64,000 nucleotides of DNA from Budvicia aquatica DSM 5075 = ATCC 35567 (GTDB lineage Bacteria > Pseudomonadota > Gammaproteobacteria > Enterobacterales > Enterobacteriaceae), in contig NZ_ATYS01000002.1 in NCBI RefSeq assembly GCF_000427805.1, forward strand, positions 190 through 64,189, given 5' to 3'. Both the position numbers and the translations under genes were made by a program. Positions 18,061-27,087 of the stretch are shown in pieces; the first letter of the stretch is position 1, and each line of letters begins with the position of its first letter. The notes under the pieces were generated by a model. The model saw only the letters and a program-made list of their open reading frames with translations. It was not told the origin of the DNA and did no database searches.

Positions 18061-18954
18061 ATGCATAGTAGTGGAAAAACTATCGTACTTGTTACGGGAA
18101 ATTATCAGGCAAAAATCGTTTCTGTTGGCGCCGGAATAGCTGAACTGACCCATCAAGGACGCCATTTGGTGGTACCGCATAAACCAGAAGAAATGCCGTT
18201 AGCGCATATGGGAAAAGTGTTAGTTCCTTGGCCTAATCGCGTAGCTAATGGTTGCTACCATCATGATGGTATCGAATTTAAGCTTCCCATTAATGACCAC
18301 GAATCAAACGCTGCTATTCATGGTTTTTTAGCCTGGCGAGATTGGCAAGTTACTGAGCAAACCGACTCAACCGTAACTCTGACGGCGTATTTACCACCGA
18401 GCTATGGCTATCCCTTTATGCTTGTTTCAACAGTCACTTATCAACTGGATGCTGAAGTAGGTTTAACTGCTGATATTGCAACAAAAAACATTGGTGATAA
18501 GCCTGCGCCTTATGGTGTCGGCGTTCACCCTTATTTAACCTGCAATTTAGATAAGGTAGATAACTATCGGCTAACCATCCCTGCTAATCAGGTGTTTGAG
18601 GCTGATAAGCAACTTAGTCCTTCATATTTTTTCATTGCAGAGCAATTTGGTTTGAATTTTTTAACAGCAAAGCAAATTGGTGCGATTAGGATCGATCATA
18701 CGTTCAAAACCGCTATACCTGAAACCATGGCTGAGTGGGAAGTAATCATAACCAGCCAGCAACAGAATATGGCGGTTTACTTACGGTCCGAACAGCCATG
18801 GTTACAGGTTTACACTGGCGACAAATTAAATCGGTTGGGATTGGCCGTAGAGCCTATGAGCTGTCCTCCGAATGCATTTAATTCCCTAATAGACTTAATT
18901 TCACTTGCTCCAGATGAGTCGCATCATCTGTTTTTTGCCATAGGTATTAAATAA
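18061..18954 (+). CDS. yihR: Sulfoquinovose mutarotase (aldose-1-epimerase family)
   Basis: A 297-residue galactose-mutarotase-like protein that speeds the alpha/beta interconversion of sulfoquinovose released by YihQ. Seen are LVPWPNRVANGCY, the catalytic-His region HGFLAWRDWQV, VGVHPYLTC with the second conserved His, and LGLAVEPMSCPPNAFN with the catalytic Glu. The start chosen is the ATG at 18061 because AAGGA lies eight bases before it; a TTG six bases earlier is less well placed. It lies between yihS and yihQ as in E. coli, with a slightly larger 74-base gap before yihQ. Confidence 0.92.
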   Translation: MHSSGKTIVLVTGNYQAKIVSVGAGIAELTHQGRHLVVPHKPEEMPLAHMGKVLVPWPNRVANGCYHHDGIEFKLPINDHESNAAIHGFLAWRDWQVTEQTDSTVTLTAYLPPSYGYPFMLVSTVTYQLDAEVGLTADIATKNIGDKPAPYGVGVHPYLTCNLDKVDNYRLTIPANQVFEADKQLSPSYFFIAEQFGLNFLTAKQIGAIRIDHTFKTAIPETMAEWEVIITSQQQNMAVYLRSEQPWLQVYTGDKLNRLGLAVEPMSCPPNAFNSLIDLISLAPDESHHLFFAIGIK

Positions 18955-19028
18955 GCCGGGTAAAGCTGATGCGATAACAACTGGTAATAACAATATCAAT
19001 AAGATACCCAAATATTATGGAGGTTATA

Positions 19029-21065
19029 GTGGATACACTACAGCGTAATTTATCTAATCTCGAACTAACGACGTTAGATGATGGATTTCGACTAACTTAT
19101 CAACAGCGTACGATCTTACGGCATACAGAGCAGGCTCCCTGCTTATGGATTGGCGGTGGCGAAGCGGATATAGAAATGTTCCGTGGCAACTTCAACATTA
19201 AAGATCGTCTGAATGAAAAAATTGCCCTTACTGACACCTCGATTATTGCACAGCCGGATGGTTGGACGGTGTACTTTAGTCGAGGGAATACTCTTGGTTC
19301 AACGCTTGTAATTACTACCGATGAACAAGGTCGCCTGAAAATTACACTAAAAAATGACGATCGGACGCACAACCGTATTTGGCTACGGCTAGTCGCGCAA
19401 CCGGACGATCACATCTATGGCTGTGGTGAGCAATTCTCATACTTTGATTTACGTGGCAAACCTTTCCCGTTGTGGACCAGTGAACAGGGAGTAGGGCGTA
19501 ATAAGCAAACTTACGTTACTTGGCAAGCTGACTGCAAAGAGAATGCCGGCGGTGATTACTACTGGACTTTCTTTCCACAGCCAACATTTGTCAGCACACA
19601 GAAATACTACTGTCACGTTGATAATAGTTGCTATATGAATTTCGATTTCAGTGCTCCGGAATATCACGAACTGGCTCTGTGGGAAGATAACGCGACATTG
19701 CGTTTCGAATGTGCCGATAGCTATATTAGCCTGTTGGAAAAACTTACGGCGCTGTTAGGTCGCCAGCCTGAATTGCCGGACTGGGTTTATAACGGGGTAA
19801 CGTTGGGTATTCAGGGCGGTACCGAAGTTTGCCAGCAAAAGCTTGATGCTATGCGTAACGGTGGCGTGAAGGTCAATGGGATTTGGGCGCAGGATTGGTC
19901 TGGCATTCGCATGACCTCCTTTGGCAAGCGTGTGATGTGGAACTGGAAGTGGAATAAGGATATCTATCCTCAGTTGGATACGCGTATCGGACAGTGGAAC
20001 AAAGAAGGTGTGCAGTTCCTCTCCTATATTAATCCCTATGTCGCCAGCGATCGCGACCTGTGTGAAGAGGCGGCAAAACACGGTTATCTTACTAAAGATG
20101 CTAATGGTGAGGATTATCACGTCGAGTTTGGCGAGTTCTATGCGGGCGTCGTGGATCTTACTAACCCGGATGCTTATGACTGGTTCAAAGGTGTTATTAA
20201 AAAGAATTTAATCGAATTGGGCTGTGGTGGCTGGATGGCTGACTTTGGTGAATACTTGCCGACCGATACATATCTGCATAATGGTGTTAGTGCGGAGATT
20301 ATGCATAACGCTTGGCCAGCATTGTGGGCAAAGTGTAACTACGAAGCCCTACAGGAGACTGGCAAACTCGGTGAAATTCTGTTCTTTATGCGTGCCGGTT
20401 ACACCCACAGTCAGAAATATTCGGTAATGATGTGGGCGGGCGACCAGAACGTAGACTGGAGCCTCGATGATGGACTTGCATCCGTAGTACCAGCTGCCTT
20501 GTCTCTAGCAATGAGCGGACATGGTTTACACCATAGCGATATTGGTGGTTATACAACCTTGTTTGAAATGAAACGCACTAAAGAGCTGTTGCTGCGCTGG
20601 TGTGATTTTTGTGCCTTCACGCCGATGATGCGAACCCACGAAGGCAACCGTCCTGGTGACAACTGGCAGTTTGATAGTGATGCTGAAACTATTGCCCATT
20701 TTGCTCGCATGACCAGCGTATTCACCACCCTGAAGCCTTATATCAAACAGGCTGTAGAACAAAACTCACAAACTGGTTTGCCGGTAATGCGTCCGCTTTT
20801 CTTGCACTACGAGGATGATGCCCACGCCTACACGCTGAAATATCAGTATCTGTTCGGTCGCGATCTGCTGGTTGCTCCAGTGTATGAGGAGGGCTCTGCT
20901 AACTGGTCGTTATATCTCCCTCAGGACGCGTGGATCAATCTTTGGACTGGGGAAACACATTTAGGTGGTGAGGTAACGGTAGATGCGCCGATTGGCAAAC
21001 CTCCCGTGTTTTATCGTGCAAATAGCGAATGGGCAGCGCTGTTCAGTTCATTACGTCACATCTGA
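19029..21065 (+). CDS. yihQ: Sulfoquinovosidase, GH31
   Basis: This family-31 glycoside hydrolase cleaves sulfoquinovose from sulfoquinovosyl glycerol and related plant sulfolipid products. From the GTG at 19029 it has 678 residues, exactly the E. coli length. GGAGG at 19019-19023 sits five bases before this GTG, whereas the ATG at 19017 overlaps the Shine-Dalgarno, so GTG is preferred. With this start the catalytic nucleophile in GGWMADFGEYLP falls at Asp405 and the acid/base Asp in AGDQNVDWSLDDG at about 472, as in E. coli. The sulfonate-binding motif WAQDWSGIRMTSFG is intact. The sequence is very close to YihQ throughout. Confidence 0.95.
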   Translation: MDTLQRNLSNLELTTLDDGFRLTYQQRTILRHTEQAPCLWIGGGEADIEMFRGNFNIKDRLNEKIALTDTSIIAQPDGWTVYFSRGNTLGSTLVITTDEQGRLKITLKNDDRTHNRIWLRLVAQPDDHIYGCGEQFSYFDLRGKPFPLWTSEQGVGRNKQTYVTWQADCKENAGGDYYWTFFPQPTFVSTQKYYCHVDNSCYMNFDFSAPEYHELALWEDNATLRFECADSYISLLEKLTALLGRQPELPDWVYNGVTLGIQGGTEVCQQKLDAMRNGGVKVNGIWAQDWSGIRMTSFGKRVMWNWKWNKDIYPQLDTRIGQWNKEGVQFLSYINPYVASDRDLCEEAAKHGYLTKDANGEDYHVEFGEFYAGVVDLTNPDAYDWFKGVIKKNLIELGCGGWMADFGEYLPTDTYLHNGVSAEIMHNAWPALWAKCNYEALQETGKLGEILFFMRAGYTHSQKYSVMMWAGDQNVDWSLDDGLASVVPAALSLAMSGHGLHHSDIGGYTTLFEMKRTKELLLRWCDFCAFTPMMRTHEGNRPGDNWQFDSDAETIAHFARMTSVFTTLKPYIKQAVEQNSQTGLPVMRPLFLHYEDDAHAYTLKYQYLFGRDLLVAPVYEEGSANWSLYLPQDAWINLWTGETHLGGEVTVDAPIGKPPVFYRANSEWAALFSSLRHI

Positions 21066-21071
21066 TAAGGC

Positions 21072-21098
21072 TAGCCCGTCGGAGTGAACCGGCGGGCT
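21072..21098 (+). terminator. Intercistronic hairpin yihQ-yihP
   Basis: A 10-bp stem (AGCCCGTCGG with CCGGCGGGCT, one G-T pair) lies between the yihQ stop and the yihP ribosome site, without a T-run. It more likely tunes mRNA stability or read-through than ends transcription. Confidence 0.55.
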
Positions 21099-21112
21099 GA
21101 AGGAGAATAATA

Positions 21113-22495
21113 ATGAGTCAAACCTCGACAGAACCGGCTACTTTACGCTTACCATTCAAAGAAAAATTGGCCTATGGAATGGGCGATTTAGGTTCTAATA
21201 TTCTGCTGGATATAGGTACCCTGTACTTACTGAAGTTCTATACAGACGTTCTTGAATTGCCCGGGACTTATGGCGGTATCATCTTCCTGATTGCCAAGTT
21301 CTTTACTGCTTTTACCGATATAGGAACCGGTATTATGCTGGATTCACGGCGTAAAATTGGCCCTAAAGGTAAATTTCGGCCCTTTGTCTTATACGCCGCG
21401 TTTCCAGTGTCATTATTGGCGGTCGCCAACTTTGTTGGTACGCCGTTTGAGATAACGGGTAAAACCGTGGTAGCAACGCTACTGTTTATGATGTATGGAT
21501 TGTTCTTTAGCATGATGAACTGTTCATATGGCGCTATGGTTCCGGCCATTACCAAAAACCCGGATGAACGTGCATCGTTAGCTGCATGGCGTCAAGGCGG
21601 CGCTACGCTCGGCCTGTTATTGTGTACCGTTGGCTTTGTGCCAGTGATGAACTTAATTGAGGGCAATCCTCAACTCAGCTATATTTTTGCCGCCACAATT
21701 TTTTCTTTGTTCGGCCTGTTCTTTATGTGGTGGTGTTTTGCTGGCGTGAAAGAACGCTACGTTGAAGCACCGCCTGTAAATACGACACAAAAACCAGGCC
21801 TGTTACAGTCCTTTCGCGCTATTGCGGGCAACCGTCCGCTCTTCATCCTCTGTATTGCCAATCTGTGCACGCTTGGAGCATTTAACGTCAAACTTGCTAT
21901 TCAGGTCTATTACACCCAATACGTGCTAAACGATCCTATCCTGCTCTCATATATGGGCTTTTTTAGTATGGGGTGCATCTTCATCGGCGTCTTTTTAATG
22001 CCCGGTGCAGTACGGCGATTTGGCAAGAAGAAAGTCTATATTGGTGGCCTGTCAGTTTGGATCGTTGGTGATATCCTGAACTACTTTTTTGGTGGTGACT
22101 CCTTGAGTTTCATCGGATTCTCATGTCTGGCATTTTTTGGTTCTGCTTTTGTAAATAGCCTTAACTGGGCGCTGGTTTCCGATACGGTGGAATACGGTGA
22201 GTGGCGCACTGGGGTGCGCTCAGAGGGTACGGTATATACCGGTTTCACCTTCTTTCGTAAGGTGTCACAAGCGCTAGCAGGGTTCTTCCCTGGCTGGATG
22301 TTGACGCAGATCGATTATGTGCCAAACGTAGTGCAGTCGGCTAGCACTCAGGAAGGCTTGCGCCAGTTGATCTTTATTTACCCTAGCGTACTAGCGGCAA
22401 TCACTATTGTGGCAATGGGCTGTTTCTATAACCTCAATGAAAAAATGTATGTTCGCATTATTTCTGAGATAGAAACTCGTAAACGTCTGGCGTAA
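21113..22495 (+). CDS. yihP: Sulfoquinovose-locus GPH-family transporter YihP
   Basis: A 460-residue, 12-helix major-facilitator protein of the glycoside-pentoside-hexuronide:cation symporter family. Seen are LAYGMGDLGSNILLDIGTLY near the start, the loop DSRRKIGPKGKFRPF, YGAMVPAITKNPDERASLA with the family arginine-rich loop, and EYGEWRTGVRSEGTVYTGF near the end. It is closest to E. coli YihP, proposed to import a sulfoquinovose-pathway substrate or export DHPS. It is paralogous to yihO immediately downstream; which one takes which substrate is not settled by sequence. Confidence 0.92.
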   Translation: MSQTSTEPATLRLPFKEKLAYGMGDLGSNILLDIGTLYLLKFYTDVLELPGTYGGIIFLIAKFFTAFTDIGTGIMLDSRRKIGPKGKFRPFVLYAAFPVSLLAVANFVGTPFEITGKTVVATLLFMMYGLFFSMMNCSYGAMVPAITKNPDERASLAAWRQGGATLGLLLCTVGFVPVMNLIEGNPQLSYIFAATIFSLFGLFFMWWCFAGVKERYVEAPPVNTTQKPGLLQSFRAIAGNRPLFILCIANLCTLGAFNVKLAIQVYYTQYVLNDPILLSYMGFFSMGCIFIGVFLMPGAVRRFGKKKVYIGGLSVWIVGDILNYFFGGDSLSFIGFSCLAFFGSAFVNSLNWALVSDTVEYGEWRTGVRSEGTVYTGFTFFRKVSQALAGFFPGWMLTQIDYVPNVVQSASTQEGLRQLIFIYPSVLAAITIVAMGCFYNLNEKMYVRIISEIETRKRLA

Positions 22496-22508
22496 TGCAT
22501 TCAATATG

Positions 22509-22531
22509 ATGGCGCTCTTTATGAGCGCCAT
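22509..22531 (+). terminator. Intercistronic hairpin yihP-yihO
   Basis: A perfect 9-bp stem (22509-22517 with 22523-22531, loop TTTAT) fills the short gap between the two paralogous transporter genes. There is no T-run, so attenuation or mRNA processing is more likely than full termination. Confidence 0.6.
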
Positions 22532-22542
22532 GAGGATCGATT

Positions 22543-23970
22543 ATGAAGGATTTATATAACCATGATCCGTTGACCCTGAAACTGAGCTTGCGTGAGAAAT
22601 ATTCTTACGGAATGGGCGATTTTGGCTCTAATTTGATGCTGTGCATTGGTACATTATATCTGTTGAAGTTCTATACCGATGAGCTTGGGATGCCTGCTTT
22701 TTATGGTGGTATTATCTTTTTAGTGGCAAAGTTTTTTACCGCCTTTACCGATATGTTTACGGGGGTATTACTGGATTCACGTCGTAATATCGGTAAGGAG
22801 GGTAAATTCAGACCGTTTATTCTTTATGCATCGGTACCTGTTGCGCTGGTTGCTACCGCTCAATTTATAACCAATGACTTTAACCTGACGGTGAAAACAG
22901 CGCTTGCGACGGTGTTGTTTATGATGTTCGGGCTATTTTATAGTCTGATGAATTGCTCCTACGGTGCAATGGTTCCTGCCATCACTAAAAATCCTCATGA
23001 GCGTGCACAGCTCGCCGCTTGGCGCCAGGGAGGAGCAACTATCGGGTTGTTGTTATGCACAGTAGCATTTATGCCCATTCAGGCGTTATTTTCCGGTTCT
23101 TCTTCTTTAGGCTATTTTGTTAGTGCTCTGATTTTCGCCACCTGTGGTCTGTTTTGTATGTGGCGATGCTATAGCGGAGTAAAAGAACGCTATGTGGAAA
23201 TCCCGCCCGAGAGTCATAAACCTAGTATTTTACAATCGTTCTACGCCATATTTCGTAACCCACCACTGTTGGTGTTGTGTATTGCCAATTTGTGCACATT
23301 GGCTGCATTTAATATCAAATTGGCGATTCAAGTCTATTACACTCAGTACGTGCTGAACGACATTCACCTGCTTTCGTGGATGGGTTTTTTTAGTATGGGA
23401 TGCATTCTGATAGGCGTATTCCTTGTTCCCAAGGCTGTGAAATTGTTTGGTAAAAAGCAGGTCTATCTTGGCGGGTTAACGTTATGGGCTGTTGGCGATG
23501 TGCTGAATTTCCTGTGGGGTAGCAGTTCATTATCTTTTGTACTGTTTTCCTGTATGGCATTTTTTGGTACCGCCTTTGTTAATAGTCTGAACTGGGCTCT
23601 GGTCCCCGATACGGTTGATTATGGCGAGTGGAAAACGGGTATTCGTACCGAAGGTGCTGTTTATACGGGATATACCTTTTCACGAAAGATTTCAGCGGCT
23701 CTTGCCGGTTTTCTACCGGGTATTATGCTTACGCAAATTGGTTATATTCCTAATGCTATTCAAAATAGCGCTACGTTACTGGGCTTACGTCAGCTTATTT
23801 TTATTTGGCCGTGTGTGCTGGCGATTATCGCTGCTTTAACCATGGGGCTGTTTTATAAACTTAATGAAGAACGTTTTGCTTTAATTATTGAGGAGATTGA
23901 TAAGCGAAAGAAAAATAATATGTCTGAACATGGTTTGGATGAAAATAAAACCTCTGTAATAACTATATAA
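22543..23970 (+). CDS. yihO: Sulfoquinovose-locus GPH-family transporter YihO
   Basis: A 475-residue, 12-helix GPH-family symporter, paralogous to YihP along its whole length. It resembles E. coli YihO from HDPLTLKLSLREKYSYGMGD on. Seen are the DSRRNIGKEGKFRPF loop, CSYGAMVPAITKNPHERAQL, and DYGEWKTGIRTEGAVYTGY. YihO is the likely importer of sulfoquinovose or its glycerol glycoside. GAGGA precedes the ATG by six bases. The C-terminal about 25 residues are hydrophilic and differ from E. coli. Confidence 0.92.
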   Translation: MKDLYNHDPLTLKLSLREKYSYGMGDFGSNLMLCIGTLYLLKFYTDELGMPAFYGGIIFLVAKFFTAFTDMFTGVLLDSRRNIGKEGKFRPFILYASVPVALVATAQFITNDFNLTVKTALATVLFMMFGLFYSLMNCSYGAMVPAITKNPHERAQLAAWRQGGATIGLLLCTVAFMPIQALFSGSSSLGYFVSALIFATCGLFCMWRCYSGVKERYVEIPPESHKPSILQSFYAIFRNPPLLVLCIANLCTLAAFNIKLAIQVYYTQYVLNDIHLLSWMGFFSMGCILIGVFLVPKAVKLFGKKQVYLGGLTLWAVGDVLNFLWGSSSLSFVLFSCMAFFGTAFVNSLNWALVPDTVDYGEWKTGIRTEGAVYTGYTFSRKISAALAGFLPGIMLTQIGYIPNAIQNSATLLGLRQLIFIWPCVLAIIAALTMGLFYKLNEERFALIIEEIDKRKKNNMSEHGLDENKTSVITI

Positions 23971-24037
23971 AAATAATAGCCGTTATTCACAGCCCTTTAA
24001 GGGGACGGCCCCTTTATGCCTAAAAAATGGAGTTATC

Positions 24038-24727
24038 ATGAAAAAACTGACTACTGCAATAATATTATCCTCCGTTATATCAGCACCTGTTTTTGCTGGT
24101 GCATATGTCGAAACCCGAACTGCTTATAATACTGCATCTGACTTAAATGAAGTTATTCTGCGTGGGGGATATAACTTTGACATGGGGGCTGGGCTAATGT
24201 TTACCAATGCCTATAACGTTGGTAAATGGGATGAAATTAAACATAGTTATAATGAAATTGAAGGTTGGTATCCGCTATTTAAACCTACAGATAAGTTAAC
24301 TATTCAACCCGGAGGATTAATTAATGATAATCGTGATGGTTCAGGGGGGGCTGCTTATTTGGATATCAACTATAAATTTACTCCAACTTTTAATCTGACG
24401 TTCCGGTATCGCTATAATCATAGTAATTATGACACTATGGATCTCAATGGTGATATGAATAAAAACGATACACATGAATTAGCCAACTATTGGAATTTCA
24501 AAGTGACGGATGCTTTGTCCTATACTTTTGAACCTCACCTGTTCCTGCGTGTTAATGATTTCAACAGCAAAAATGATAAAGACCACCATTGGGAAATTAC
24601 TAATAAATTCAGTTATAAAGTTGATCAAAACTGGATGCCTTACCTCGAATTGCAGTGGTTGGACCGCTGGAATTATTATAACAGCGAGCAGTACCGCATT
24701 CGATTAGGTGTAAGGTATTCGTTTTAG
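24038..24727 (+). CDS. ompL: Outer-membrane porin OmpL (KdgM family)
   Basis: A 229-residue oligogalacturonate-type small porin (KdgM/NanC/OmpL family). Residues 1-20 form a Sec signal peptide ending in VFAGAYVE. The rest is short amphipathic beta strands, closing with the outer-membrane C-terminal signature RYSF. It matches E. coli OmpL in length and in ELN/HEWEI-like blocks (YNEIEGWYPLFKPTDKLT, NDKDHHWEITN). As last gene of the sulfoquinovose operon it should give the sugar a path through the outer membrane. An AATGGAG ribosome site precedes the start. Confidence 0.9.
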   Translation: MKKLTTAIILSSVISAPVFAGAYVETRTAYNTASDLNEVILRGGYNFDMGAGLMFTNAYNVGKWDEIKHSYNEIEGWYPLFKPTDKLTIQPGGLINDNRDGSGGAAYLDINYKFTPTFNLTFRYRYNHSNYDTMDLNGDMNKNDTHELANYWNFKVTDALSYTFEPHLFLRVNDFNSKNDKDHHWEITNKFSYKVDQNWMPYLELQWLDRWNYYNSEQYRIRLGVRYSF

Positions 24728-24889
24728 ATGATGGTGACTTTGCAGTGAGAATGGACCAAAACTAGCTGAATGGGATGTGTGTGAGTTTATGATTAACCTG
24801 AACTTTGGATAAGTAATAGAACTAAAATAAGAGAGTTGTTCTTTTATACTCCGTTTCATTTCACAGACACAATTCGTTGTTATTCAAAC

Positions 24890-24920
24890 AGGCCCTGACA
24901 GCTTATGTCCGGGCCTTTTT
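24890..24920 (+). terminator. Terminator after ompL
   Basis: AGGCCC...GGGCCT with partial inner pairing is followed by TTTTTATC on the plus strand. It lies 160 bases after ompL; the 208-base gap (24728-24935) shows nothing else. Confidence 0.65.
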
Positions 24921-24935
24921 ATCATTTACTGCAAG

Positions 24936-26456
24936 TTAAACGACATTCAACTGCCCCATCATCCCCAATGTTTCATGCTCCAGAATATGGCAGTGGTACA
25001 TACGTAATCCCTTATGGTTCTGGACCATTTTGATCCGCACGCGTTCATAAGGGCGCAGGTTAATGGTGTCCTTATGGCCGATATAGTCAGGTGCCCGGGT
25101 GCGGCCGTCTAGCTGATAATTAACGACGGTAAACTGGGTACCGTGCAGGTGGAAATTATGATCCATATGAGAGTTGTTGAAGATCTCCCATTCTTCGACT
25201 TCGCCGACTTTGCTGGTTAAATCGATGCGGTTCATATCATGTTTCTTACCGTTAATCAGAAAGTTCATACCGTGTTGGCCGTTGCCCATTGCCATAGTTT
25301 CGGTATATTCCAGCGTTTTAGTGGCCGTTGCTTCACCCAGCTGCGGCAGCGTTGTTAGCTTCTCAGGCAAGGTCGGAAGGGCAGCGGACGTCATCACCAC
25401 GGATGCCAGATCGCGCGTCACTTCCGGCGCGTGTCGACCCATTTTTCCGCGATCGTAGGCCAGCGCTTTTAAACTCACCTGAGTGCTCTTTTTCGGAACG
25501 ATCAGAATCTCTGCACGTTCACCGGGGGTCAGCAGCAGCGAGGTCAGCTTGTGAGGTTGTTCCAACCGCCCGCCGTCCGTGCCAATCAGATAGATATCGG
25601 CATCGCTAAGGGCCAGATTGAGATAACGGCCGGAGCAGGCATTCCACAATCGGGCACGGGTCGCGGTATTGATAGTAATCTGTGGCTGGTGGGCTCCGTT
25701 AATTAATACAAACTGGCCTTCGCGGCCGTTCATCCAGTCCATCATCGAGTTTGGCGCAATCTGACCGTCGGCGGCCAGTTTCAGGTCTGACATTAGCCAG
25801 TTCTGAACCGGAATATCGGCCAGCGGGTCGCGTTTAGGCTTAACAATAAATACCCCGGCCAGCCCTCTGAAAGCCTGTTCGGCCACGGTTTCATGCCCGT
25901 GCGGATGATACCAATAAGTACCGGCACTGCCTTCAGGCAGGGTAAATCTATAGGTGTGTGATGCCCCAGGTAGCACTTCATCCTGAGGATTGCCGTCTTG
26001 GTCAGGCGGTACCGGTAATCCGTGCCAGTGAATGGTTGTCGGCTGAGGTAGACTATTTTTCAGGGTAATTTGGACGGTGTCCCCTTCAAAAACTTCAATT
26101 GCCGGGCCGGGAATTTGATCATTATAGGCCCAAAACTCGGTAGAGACTTCCGGTGTAAGCTGCAGCGTGACCGGCTTTGCCTCTAGAAAGGAAAAAAAAT
26201 AGCCGGGACGGCTGCTGGTATTCCCCAGCGATTGAAGCTCGGGAAGCGGAAGGTTTTTCGGTAAGGCCGATTCCGGCAGTAAATTTCCGCCGCTTGACGA
26301 CATATGCCCCATATTTTGGCCGGACATATTCATACCTTTCATACCATGCCCGGACATCGGCATATTGCCCATCTGATGAGGCTGAGCCATGACGTTAGTG
26401 ATGCTCAGCGTGCCGATGGCTGCGGCCAGCTTGGTTAAGAAAATTCGACGATTCAT
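24936..26456 (-). CDS. Tat-exported multicopper oxidase
   Basis: A 506-residue three-cupredoxin-domain oxidase. The start chosen (26456) places a twin-arginine signal NRRIFLTKLAAAIG at the N-terminus; an in-frame extension to 26516 would spoil it. Residues about 28-60 are rich in Met, His and Gly (MGNMPMSGHGMKGMNM), as in copper-tolerance oxidases. All four copper-ligand motifs are present: HWHGLP, WYHPHGH, HNFHLHG and YHCHILEHETLGMM, so the type 1 and trinuclear sites are complete. Likely role: periplasmic Cu(I) oxidation in copper tolerance, similar to CueO/PcoA-type enzymes. It lacks the Met-rich insert of CueO in the expected late position, so I do not assign cueO. Downstream partner at 26594 is on the same strand. 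Confidence 0.85.
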   Translation of the reverse strand: MNRRIFLTKLAAAIGTLSITNVMAQPHQMGNMPMSGHGMKGMNMSGQNMGHMSSSGGNLLPESALPKNLPLPELQSLGNTSSRPGYFFSFLEAKPVTLQLTPEVSTEFWAYNDQIPGPAIEVFEGDTVQITLKNSLPQPTTIHWHGLPVPPDQDGNPQDEVLPGASHTYRFTLPEGSAGTYWYHPHGHETVAEQAFRGLAGVFIVKPKRDPLADIPVQNWLMSDLKLAADGQIAPNSMMDWMNGREGQFVLINGAHQPQITINTATRARLWNACSGRYLNLALSDADIYLIGTDGGRLEQPHKLTSLLLTPGERAEILIVPKKSTQVSLKALAYDRGKMGRHAPEVTRDLASVVMTSAALPTLPEKLTTLPQLGEATATKTLEYTETMAMGNGQHGMNFLINGKKHDMNRIDLTSKVGEVEEWEIFNNSHMDHNFHLHGTQFTVVNYQLDGRTRAPDYIGHKDTINLRPYERVRIKMVQNHKGLRMYHCHILEHETLGMMGQLNVV

Positions 26457-26593
26457 AATGATACCCTTTTCGCGGTCCGGCTTAATGCCACTGGCTTGTG
26501 CATTGGCCATCTCCATATTCAGTCAGTTACGACAGCCGCAAATAAATCCGGCCTGGTGTCGCAGTAATATTGTTGGGGCTAAGCCCGACAGAT

Positions 26594-26917
26594 TTAACTG
26601 AATGCGTAACGGGGAGGGTGCAGCTCCGGCAGTAACGATAATGAAGGCCAATCGTTAACCACCGCGGCATAGCGCGGGTGAGCTACCGGCTGGGTGGGTA
26701 TCACCGTGGTGGCTGAGGTAATGGAAGCACACATCATACAGTGGGAGGCACTGAAACAATGGTCTGCTGAAGGCATATGATGCTGGTCAGGCTGCTGTGC
26801 TAACACGCTGGTAACTAAAGGATGACAGGGTGATTGATCTGCAGACATGGCGAAACCGGGTGCTGAAAACAGCACGGCCAGCATCAGACAAAGCCTTGTT
26901 ATTAAGTGCAGATTCAT
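26594..26917 (-). CDS. Small secreted Cys/His/Met-rich protein, possibly copper-related
   Basis: This 107-residue protein has a Sec signal peptide (residues about 1-25, LCLMLAVLFSAPGFAMSA). The short mature part is rich in His, Met and Cys, including HHMPSADHCFSASHCMMC, which could bind copper. It lies 137 bases upstream of the multicopper oxidase on the same strand, so the two are probably co-expressed. It recalls small DUF2946-type proteins seen beside copper genes, but I cannot confirm membership. Function in copper handling is inference from context and residue content. Confidence 0.6.
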   Translation of the reverse strand: MNLHLITRLCLMLAVLFSAPGFAMSADQSPCHPLVTSVLAQQPDQHHMPSADHCFSASHCMMCASITSATTVIPTQPVAHPRYAAVVNDWPSLSLLPELHPPRYAFS

Positions 26918-27087
26918 CGTAATGAGTTATCCGTTCCCTGAGTACCAATGTGTGTTACCTATGGTAGTCGCGGGTCGGCGGAGTTTCAACCGTCTTTAAG
27001 GTTCTTTAACAATGGGCTTGTAAAATATAACAAATAAATCAATCGGGTATAGCCGTGATTGACCGCTATACCCGATTTTGAAGGGCG

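Noticed and set aside
26457..26516. N-terminal extension of the multicopper oxidase
   Set aside because: It would bury the twin-arginine signal, and a start directly before NRRIFLTK is expected.
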